A stretch of 64,000 nucleotides of DNA from Closterium sp. Naga37s-1 (lineage: Eukaryota; Streptophyta; Zygnematophyceae; Desmidiales; Closteriaceae): assembly GCA_947471745.1 (NCBI GenBank), contig CANJKZ010001148.1, positions 131,501 through 195,500 of the forward strand, in the 5' to 3' direction. This document shows, one piece after another, positions 21,768-30,800 of the stretch (its first letter is position 1; each line of letters begins with the position of its first letter). The translations under genes were made by a program, and so were the position numbers. The notes under the pieces were generated by a model. That model saw only the letters and a list, made by a program, of their open reading frames with translations, ran no database searches and was not told the DNA's origin.

Positions 21768-22946
21768 ATGGCCGAAGTCACTCTCGCGACACTGACGCAG
21801 GAGCAACTCGACCGTCTCGTGCACCAAGTCGAAGACTCGGCGCTCGAAATTGCGACACTCACGGCGGAACGTGACTCCGCTCGTCAGCAATCCACGGTGA
21901 ATGCTCCAGCGCCACCACACGCACCTGCAAATGCACCCACACAATCGGAGGAGCCGATCGTCATTTCATCAGGCACACCGACACAAAACGACAGCGTAGG
22001 ACAGCGCTCAGGCGCAGCTAGTGATGGCGCCGCTCAATCGATGCCTGGCATGGAGAGGAACAGGGCCGCGCCAAGCCCGCGGGAGCCTCGCGAAGCCCGT
22101 CGGCACGTGGAGTTTGCGGCGACAAGTGGCGACCACGCCATCATGACACCAATGCCACTCAAGCCGCAGCGCCCGCCCTGCTTCGACCCGAGCCAGCGTG
22201 GAGGTCCGACGGTTCAATCGTGGGTCTTCATGATGAACGTCTTTTTCGACCCGAACTACGTCGAGTCGGACGCAGCGAAGATCCGATACGCCGTCTCGCT
22301 GCTGAGGGGCCCCGCCATGGACTGGTGGCGAGTCATCGTGACGTCGCCACGCGCCTACGAGCCACCGTCGCAAGAGGAAGGGCCCACGGGCCCAGCCGCC
22401 ACCTGGAGTTCATTCTGCGAAACCGCCCAGTACAGCACGTGGGACGCGTGGTGCGCAGGGCTTCGGGCGCGCTTCGAGCCGATCGCGGCTTCAATCTCGG
22501 CGCGTCAGAGACTGCGTACTTGGCGGCAGCTCGGATCGGTTCAAGACTACACGAGCGGTTTTCTTGCATTATGCGAGCAAGTCGGCTACATGCACGAAGC
22601 GGAGCGGGTGGACCGTTACGTCGGAGGGCTGAAGCCGGACATCTCGCACGAAATCATGCTACGCGGACTCTCGAACTTCAACGAGATTCTCGCGCTCGCC
22701 GAGAAAATCGACATTCTGCGCCGTCCGAGACCGGGGTCCTATTGCGGACATCGCCCTCGGGGACCGATCGAGCACGCCACCGTACACGCCGTTGCGACAA
22801 ATGCAGCTGCCGCGCCGTTCAAGGGGCGCTGCTTTGCTTGCAATAGGCCGGGCCATCGCAAGAGTGAGTGCCCAGAGGAGCTGAGGCGCCGCGGAGCAGA
22901 GCAGGGGAGGGAGTCTCCAAGGCAGGGAAACGCCAGCAGTCAGTAG
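21768..22946 (+). CDS. Gypsy gag
   Basis: 392 residues from the ATG at 21768. The frame stays open upstream into the LTR, but that part crosses the poly(G) run and is not convincing. The N-terminus is coiled-coil-like (about 1-40), followed by a disordered Ala/Pro/Ser linker. A retrotransposon gag capsid domain spans about 130-310 (with WWRVIVTSP and LRTWRQLGSVQDYTSGF type motifs). A CCHC knuckle CX2CX4HX4C (CFACNRPGHRKSEC) lies near residue 360. Gag itself looks intact. Its end overlaps the protease frame by about 80 bp, with the downstream frame offset by -1. Confidence 0.85.
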   Translation: MAEVTLATLTQEQLDRLVHQVEDSALEIATLTAERDSARQQSTVNAPAPPHAPANAPTQSEEPIVISSGTPTQNDSVGQRSGAASDGAAQSMPGMERNRAAPSPREPREARRHVEFAATSGDHAIMTPMPLKPQRPPCFDPSQRGGPTVQSWVFMMNVFFDPNYVESDAAKIRYAVSLLRGPAMDWWRVIVTSPRAYEPPSQEEGPTGPAATWSSFCETAQYSTWDAWCAGLRARFEPIAASISARQRLRTWRQLGSVQDYTSGFLALCEQVGYMHEAERVDRYVGGLKPDISHEIMLRGLSNFNEILALAEKIDILRRPRPGSYCGHRPRGPIEHATVHAVATNAAAAPFKGRCFACNRPGHRKSECPEELRRRGAEQGRESPRQGNASSQ

Positions 22947-25900
22947 GAATCGGGCCAACTACTGACGAGACTGCCTGCTCGCCTAACCCCACCGACCCTC
23001 ACCGAGTCACAGTACCGATTCACGCCATCGATCGGGCTCGGACGAATAAGGAGGGTACATCGACGGATTGCCCAGTACTGATCCACGGGAAAATACAGGG
23101 AGCAGCAGTGAAGATTTTTATCGACGGAGGAGCAAGTCACAGTTTAGTTAATACCGCGACCGCACGGAAACTGCAACTGACACTTAGCCGGTGTTTACCG
23201 GATGTAGATGCACGCTTAGTTGACGGCACACCGCTGGCCATACGGGAGAAGGTGGAGAGAGTAAAAGTCCGCTACGGGGGGAATTTCGGGTTTACACAGG
23301 AAATGCTCACGACGACACTGGATGGGCACGACATCTTACTGGGACGTGATTGGCTGCGACGGTATAACCCGCGAATTGACTGGACGACGGGTAGCTGCAC
23401 TGTGCGAAGTAGCGGTAACTGGGTTGAGCTACCTCGCTGGCAGTCGCCCGAGTCTTCAACGGTCCACGTCAACGCCATCACAATGAAACGGGCCGTCGCC
23501 GCTGGAGCTGACGTGTACGCAGTAGACATTGCAGTGGTAGAGGAAGTAGAGCAGCCAAGCGATTTTACGAAACTGCTGGCAGCAGTACCGCCCGAGCTAC
23601 AGGAACTGTTGAAACGGTACCCGGGGATTTTTCCCGATGACTTACCAGAGGGACTGCCACCTCAGCGAGCACACAACCACCGAATAGAGTTAGAACCGGG
23701 GGCACAGCCAACCGTACACCGACAGTTCAGAATGACCCGAGCTCGACGAACTGAGGAAGTAGTTAGATTACCTGTCAGAGAAGAAATTCATCCGACCGAG
23801 TTCGTCACCGTTCGCCGCACTGATACTGTTCACACCGGAAAAAGACGGAGGGTTTCACATGTGCATCGATTACAGAGCACTGAACATGGTAACAGTCAAG
23901 TCACGATGCCCCATTCCCCGTGTCGACGAACTGATAGACCAACTTCGAACAGCACGGGTTTTTTCGAAAATAGATTTACGGGGAGGTTACCATCATATTA
24001 GAGTCGAACCATCGGACTGCGCCAAGACGGCTTTTAGGACTAGGTACGGATCATTTGAGTACACCGTGATGCCCTTCGGGCTGACCAACGCACCGGCGAC
24101 ATTCCAAATGACCATGAACGAGGCGTTTAGGCCACTTTTAGATAAATGCGTGATAGTTTACCTCTACGACATCCTCGTCTACAGTCGCGACAAGCAGCAG
24201 CACTTAGCAGACCTGGAAGTAGTGTTTACAATTTTAGACGAGCACCGGCTACTTACAAAGGGTTCCAAGTGCGAGTTTTTTCAGGACAGGCTAGAGTTTT
24301 TGGGGCACGTTATTTCGGAGGCTGGGGTTGAAATTGACCCAAAAATGCTGGACACGGTAAAAGCCTGGCACCCCCCGACGAATATCACGGAAGGGGGTCG
24401 TATTTACGTGAAGGGAGAAAGAGCATGCTGCCTTCTCTGCCCTGAAAAATGTCCTCTGTTCACCGCCCGTCCTGCGCATCGCCGACCCACACCGCCCATT
24501 CGAAGTAGTTACAGATGCAAGCGACATCGCCATCGGAGTCGTACTGCTACAGGACTTCAGCAACGGTTTACAGCCCATCGCATACGAGTCACGAAAACTG
24601 CATCCGCCCGAGAGAAATTACCCGATACACGACCGCGAAATGCTATTGATCGTGCACGCGTTCAAAGTGTGGCGCTGTTACTTGACCGGCGCAGACATGA
24701 CAGTACGGACAGACCATAAATCACTACAGTACCTCCGTGCACAGCCCCACCTCAACCCACGACAAATTCGCTGGCTCGATTTCCTCGAGTCAAACTTCCA
24801 CTACACGGTCACCTACAAAAAGGGGGCATCAAACATCGCTGATGCACTGACCCGCCCCACTGCCCAAATCCACGCAATACTACTCGCCCAGACCAGCCCA
24901 CTACTGACAGGACTATTCACCCACGGCTATCAAACGGATCCGTTCTTCACAGGAGGAAATTCGCAGCAGTTCGCAGCAGCAAAGGGAGTTTATTACGTAA
25001 AAGCCGTCACCGACCGCATCTGGGTACCGGGGTACACACTACTACGGGAATTACTGCTACAGGAGGCACACGACGGAGTTACCTCAGGCCATTTCGGAGT
25101 AGAAAAAACACGGCAGCAGTTGCAGCAGTATTATTACTGGCCCGAAATGCTGACCGACGTGCAACGACACGTGGCATCGTGCCCCACTTGCCAGCTCATG
25201 AAATCATCACGGAAACGGCCGGCAGGACAGTTGCAGCCGATACCACCCTTAGAGCGTGCTTGGCAGCAGGTGACGATGGACTTCGTCACGGGGTTACCGG
25301 CCGGAGCCAGTGGGAACGACGCGATCCTGGTCGTCGTCGATCGGCTGACGAAAATGGCACATTTCGCAGCCTGCAAGAAATCGATCACAGCCGAAGAAAC
25401 AGCCCGCCTCTTCATCTCCACCGTCATTCGACTGCACGGGATACCAGCAGCAATCATCAGCGATCGCGACACAAAATTCACCAGCAACTTCTGGCGGAAC
25501 CTGTGGCAGCAGTTCGGCACGCGAGTACAGTTCAGTTCTTCGTACCACCCCGAGACCGACGGACAGACAGAACGGACAAACCAGACCATGGAGCAACTCA
25601 TCCGAGCCACGTGCGACGACCCGACCACCTGGGAACAGCAACTGCCACTCATCAAGTTTGCATACAACAACTCGCCATCCGCCACGACCCAACAGTCACC
25701 GTTTTACCTAAACTACGGACAAGACCCCACAGTACCCATGACCCCGAATCCCGACAACCCGGTGCCACGAGCACAACAGTTCGCCGAAATTTTACAAGCA
25801 GCACGGACCCGAGCAGCAGACGCAATAAAAAAATCCAACATCATTGCTAAACGCAATGCCGACCGCTACCGCCGACCTGTCACTTACCAGCCCGACGACC

Positions 25901-26316
25901 TAGTTTTACTCGACACTCAGAACCTCCGCCTGCCCATCACCCCAAAACTCCGCCCCCGATATTGTGGGCCATTTTGCATCAGCCACATGATTACGCCCGT
26001 CACCGCCCACCTCCTCCTCCCTGCTGACTGGTACGTCAGCCCGTCATTCCACGTCAGCTTGCTTCGCCCTTACATACCATCCACCAGCCAACTGCCTCGC
26101 AACCGCCCAACCAGCATGACACGACCGCCGACCGAGCCAATCATCACGCCCGAGAAAATTCTGAGCCACCGAGTTCGTGACCCACGAGGAGCTCGAAGGA
26201 TTGAGTTTCTGATCCGCTGGAGAGACCGTACGCCCACCGAAGATAACTGGGTTCCCCTAGACAGAATCGAAAACCACCCCGTCCTCACCGAGTATCTGCG
26301 CAGCCGGAATTTTTGA
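22868..26316 (+). pseudogene. Gypsy pol (protease-RT-RNase H-integrase-chromodomain), disrupted
   Basis: Pol is spread over three frames. The protease lies at 22868 to about 23730 (active site IDGGASHS, then LLGRDWL). RT lies at about 23750-24400 in another frame, with an in-frame TAG at 23760-23762. The RT catalytic box, normally YxDD, reads YLYD at 24159-24170: the first catalytic Asp is Tyr. After WHPPTN (about 24370-24390) the connection to RNase H is shortened and frame-shifted. From about 24610 RNase H (VRTDHKSLQYL) and integrase continue in the third frame. The integrase has an HHCC zinc finger near 25070-25195 and catalytic D, D and E in MDFVTG, SDRDTKF and PETDGQTER. A C-terminal chromodomain (LSHRVRDPRG...FLIRWRDRTPTEDNW) ends at 26316. 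The element cannot be autonomous. Confidence 0.9.
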
Positions 26317-26349
26317 GATGTACACGCGCTTTCGTAAGGAGGACCTCCT

Positions 26350-26366
26350 TAGGGGGGGGGGGGTAG
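26350..26366 (+). other. Gypsy polypurine tract
   Basis: A G-rich run (tagggggggggggg, then tag) directly precedes the 3' LTR at 26367. Confidence 0.7.
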
Positions 26367-26717
26367 TGTAAGGAAAATTCCTTTTCCTTACTTCGCGCCC
26401 CTGCTCAGCGCGTACACCACTGTTCCCGCCAACAACACCCAACAGTAATCCGTTACCACTCGCGACACTCGCTTCGACACTATTCCCGCCACTGTTCACA
26501 ACGCGACCCAACCTCACGGCTCGGTTGGTAACCCGCGCTCCGGACCTCCGCCTCGACATTTCCCAACCTCGGCGCTAGGCCCGTCGCGCACCCCATTTTC
26601 CACACATTACCGTTACCACTGTAGTTTCGCTATATACTCTTCGCTCATGCCTTCGCTCATTGTACTCTTGCTTCGATAGTGCAACCTTCGTTCGTTCACT
26701 CAATTGCACTTGTAACA
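26367..26717 (+). repeat. Gypsy 3' LTR
   Basis: 351 bp, the same length as the 5' LTR, with about 12 substitutions between them. It ends TAACA and is followed by the target duplication CCTGC. Confidence 0.9.
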
Positions 26718-27213
26718 CCTGCGTTGTTTCAACATTGTGGAGTCATCGTATTTAGTGAAGTTTATGGTAATGGTGTACTTCACGCACTGAATCTGTTGGT
26801 GTTTGCAACCGCACTTCCTCGCCATTGCCGTGAACCTCACGCGTTCTTCCTGCTCCAAACTCCATGCAACGAGTATGGCTGCCAAATGAATTCGTGGGCA
26901 GTAATCTACGAATTTTGTGAGGGAGCAAGGTCTCTCACCCTTAGCGGTGAAGTTTCAGATCAGCTTCTTGACTAGCTTGGCAGAATATATTGTCCTTCGG
27001 CACCGTATGAATATAACAGGGCTGGTTACGATCGAATGAAGGCCTGTCAATTTCGCAATTGACATCATACTGTCAACATAATACTTGTTTCAGAAGCCCT
27101 TTTTTCTTGTGACGTCATGTCGTGACTGTAGAGATTGGTCCTACCATCGTAACCGTGAGTGCATTTTCTGCTTCGAAGACTTTCCGTGTTCAGGCCGACT
27201 AAATGCAGGTGTA
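26718..27213 (+). other. Spacer upstream of F-box copy 1
   Basis: Segments resemble the spacers before copies 2-4 (ggagtcatcgta, tttctgcttcgaagac, caggccgac...gcaggtgt). It is therefore part of the tandem repeat unit. No separate gene is seen. Confidence 0.6.
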
Positions 27214-27523
27214 TTGACTTCGGATGCTGCGTTTCTGCTTCCCGGTATCCATGACGACGCTGCGTTGATGTGCCTGGCGATGCTGCCACGTGGGTGCTAC
27301 GGCGTCTAAAAGTGCTTCAGTCGTCGGTGGAAGGCAGCTCTAGAAGACGAGCACCTCTACAGGTAGGAACAGGTGGGACATAACTGCTTCAACCACGGAA
27401 CGTTTATTTTTTCAACAACTTCAGAGAATTTGTGTTGGAGCCGGTTCATCTTGAATGCTTGCCAGTCATGCAATGTTTCAAACTTGACTCGCCTAAAAAA
27501 ATGTTTTTTCTTTGTAATCTTTC

Positions 27524-27658
27524 TGAGAAAAGTAGAACGAGAATGAATGAACTATGAATGAAGTGAGTACATATGGGAAACCCTAATTGGGTTGTACCCC
27601 CTATGGGATACCCCACTATAGCCTACACAACAGCATAAGCTATATATATGTTCTGACA
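27524..27658 (-). repeat. Copia-2 3' LTR
   Basis: Begins TGAGAAAAG and ends TTCTGACA, and is the same as 34823-34957 by eye. A polypurine tract (minus strand ATGGGGGTG, 27659-27667) adjoins it. Confidence 0.92.
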
Positions 27659-27863
27659 CACCCCCATAGGCAAAGTGGGGGAGAACAAGGGGTCACAAGA
27701 CCAGTCAAGCAAGGCAGAGCAAGCTCAGGGTGGATCACAAAGTCACCACACAGTCCGAGCACAACGACAGGGCAACAGGGCCAGTTCACATGCAGGAGTA
27801 CACATATATATATAGAGCTAGACAAGCAAGAGCAGGAATATATATGTGACAGTACAAGCAAGG

Positions 27864-30800
27864 TCAAGAAGAGAGCAAGTGAGGCAAGACAGGTACAAGA
27901 CCCAGCTGGGTGCAGAAGCGCTGATGGTCACAAGGCGCAAGTGCCTTGGTGAACACATCAGCAGTGTTGGCCTCAGAGGCCACGTACGCAAGTCGCAACT
28001 GACCACGCTGCTGCAGCTCACGAGCAAGAAAGTAACGGAGAGCAATGTGCTTCGTTCTGTGCTCCAAGCGCTGCTCTCGACACAAGGCCAGCATGGCCTT
28101 GTTGTCTACGTACAACACTGGAGGAGAACGAGGCGGCTCTCCAAGGTCAGTCAGCAGGTAGGTGAGCCAGCGAAGCTCCTGTGCAGCCATGGCCCCGGCG
28201 TAGATCTCAGCCTCACAACTGGAGCTGAGAACAGAGGACGAGCGAGTAGCCCGCCACGAGACAGAGCCGGAACCAAGACTGAAGGTGTAACCCTGCGACG
28301 ACCGCTGTGTAGCCTGGTCGTCTGCCCAAGAAGCGTCCGCGTGCCCAGTGAGGACCACTGGACTCCGCCCTCCAAGCACTAGCCCCATGCCCGACGTACT
28401 GCACAAGTAGCGCAACACCCTCTTCGCTGCAGCCATGTGCTCTGGTCGGTGTCTCCCAGGAGCAACATAGCGTGAAAGAATGCTAAGAGGGTATGCAAGG
28501 TCAGGTCGTGTGCAGGTCATCAGGTACATGAGGCAGCCAACAAGCTCTGGGTACGGGCCACTCGACTCTACGGACTCATCCGAAGGCAGAGCTGAGAGCG
28601 AGTGGCGAGTAGACAGAGGAGTGGCCTGAGGCGAGGAGTACGTGAAGCCGAAGCGCTGAAGGACCTGCTGCACCATGTGTGACTGAGTCAAGGTAATGGT
28701 GCGGCGTGCTCTGTCCCGAGTGATCTGCAAGCCAAGGTAGCTGCGCAGTTCACCCAGGTCTGTGCACGTGTGTCTCTTCTGCAGCTCGGACTTCACGTAG
28801 GCTAGTCCAGCAGTGTCAGCTGTGGCAAAGACCAAGTCGTCGACGTACACGAGGACGTAGAACGGCGGCAAAGAAGTGTCGGTGCGCAGAAACAACGACG
28901 GGTCAGCAGTAGAGGGAGCAAACCCAAGAGCCGCAAGCGTAGTCCTCAGTGTGTCGTGCCACTCACGCGGTGCCTGGCGGAGACCGTAGACTGGCCGTCG
29001 GAGGCTCCACTGGGTGCCAGGAGGAAAAGTCCCAGTGAAGCCAGGTGGACGGCGCAGCCAGATCTCCTCGTGCAGGCTACCCTGCAAGAAAGCAGTACTG
29101 AAGTCAAGAGAGTGGAGCTCGTAGTCGCGCTGAGCGGCTATGTGCAGCAGCACCCGAAGAGTGGTCATCTTCGGGGTGGGAGAGAAGGTCTGAAAGTAGT
29201 CAACTCCCTGCCGCTGACTGAAGCCACGAGCGACGTACCGCGCCTTGAAGACAGGTGGAGAGCCCGGCGGCCGCTTCACCCTGAAGATCCACATGCCACT
29301 GACGATGTTCGCCCCAGGAGGGGGAACCGCGTCAACGTAGGTGCCTGTGGACTTCCAGGACGCCATCTCTGCATCCATAGCTGCCTGCCACTGAGAGGAG
29401 TAGGGACCCTCTACGGCCTCCGCGTAAGAGCGCGGAGTCGGGATGTCTAGTGCATCCGGGTCTCCCTCAGGGGCAAGTAGTACGGACGCGAGATGAGGTG
29501 AAGCAGCAGCCAGACACCTGAACTCCTCCTGCCTGTCCTCAAGGACGTCCGTGCCAAGAGCACACTCACCCCCGACGGACGGAGGACAGACAGAAGCAGA
29601 CTCAGCAACAAGACCGGCAGCGTAGTCTAGACGACAGCGAGCAGCAAAGTCGACGAGCTCAGCAACAAGCGCAGACGCAGCAGTGGACTCAAAAGAGGGG
29701 TCAGTGACGACAGTAGCAAGGAGACGTGTGACAGCAGGACTGGCAGCACGAAGAGAGTCCGACTCCGGGTCAGGAAGAGCAGGAAGAGAGGACTCAGGAG
29801 GAGAAGGCAAAGGGGCACGCAGAGGAGCAGTGGACGGACGCAGAGACATCCGGTGCGTGCCAGGGACAGGAGGAGGACGCTGACGCGAACCACGACCACT
29901 AGTGCGAGCAGCACGGACAGGCGACGCAGGGCGAGACGCAGGCTCACGACGCTCAGCAAGACCTCCAGTAGGACCAGTGTAGGGAGAAGGAGCGGGCAGT
30001 GGGGAGGCCGGCTGTAACTGTAACTGTGACAGGACAGGCTGTGGACACTCTAAGGGAGGAGGAGGACCAGTAGAAGGCGGGAGACCAAGAACCTGCTGAA
30101 GGAGCGGAACGAAGTACGGTCTAGGCCGCGCGGCGACTCCAGACACAGCAGGGACAGCACCAGTACCCCCAGCGGCAGCACCAGCGCCAGTAGCACCTCC
30201 AGCTCCAGGACCTCCAGCAGCACCAGTAGCACCCCCAGCAGGACCTCCTCCAGGACCGACAGCAGTAGCCTCAGCGCCAACGCCCTCAGCAGCTCCAGCT
30301 CCAGCACCTCCGGGACCCGCGGCACCAGCACCCTCAGTAGCCGAAGAACCTCCAGCTCCAGCAGCACGCCTCCAGCGCCGGGCAAACCACTCGCGCAGCT
30401 CCTGTGGAGAGAGGGGCTCCCGCCGAGGCGAAGCACCCGGAGAACCGCCAGGTCCCGCACCGCCAGACGCCACAAGGGGAGGTCCAGTGGCCGCAGGCTC
30501 CGCAGCTCCAGGCTCAGCACCTCCAGACGCAGCACCCCCTGGCTCAGCACCCCCAGTAGCAGCACCCCACGGCTCAGCACCCCCAGACTCCGCACCCCCA
30601 GGCTCAGCACCCCCAGTCGCAGCACCCCCAGGCTCAGCACTCCCAGACTCCGCACCCCCAGGCTCAGCACCCCCCGTCGCAGTACCCCCAGGCTCAGCAC
30701 CCCCAGACTCAGCACCCCCAGGCTCAGCACCCGCAGCAGGACCAGAGTCACCAGCAACCTCGACCGGCTCGACTGCGTCTACCTGGGACACACCTGAAGG

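Larger units (their letters stand above)
21214..26717 (+). mobile_element. Ty3/gypsy chromovirus, decayed, with 5-bp target duplication
   Basis: Two 351-bp LTRs flank gag, protease, RT, RNase H, integrase and a C-terminal chromodomain in gypsy order. The target-site duplication CCTGC is present at 21209-21213 and 26718-26722. I count about 12 differences between the LTRs (about 3.4%), so this insertion is older than both complete Copia elements. Pol is broken (see the pol entry). It inserted in the spacer upstream of the F-box array: the right flank resembles the spacer upstream of F-box copy 3 (a shared tggagtcatcgtat block). Confidence 0.95.
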
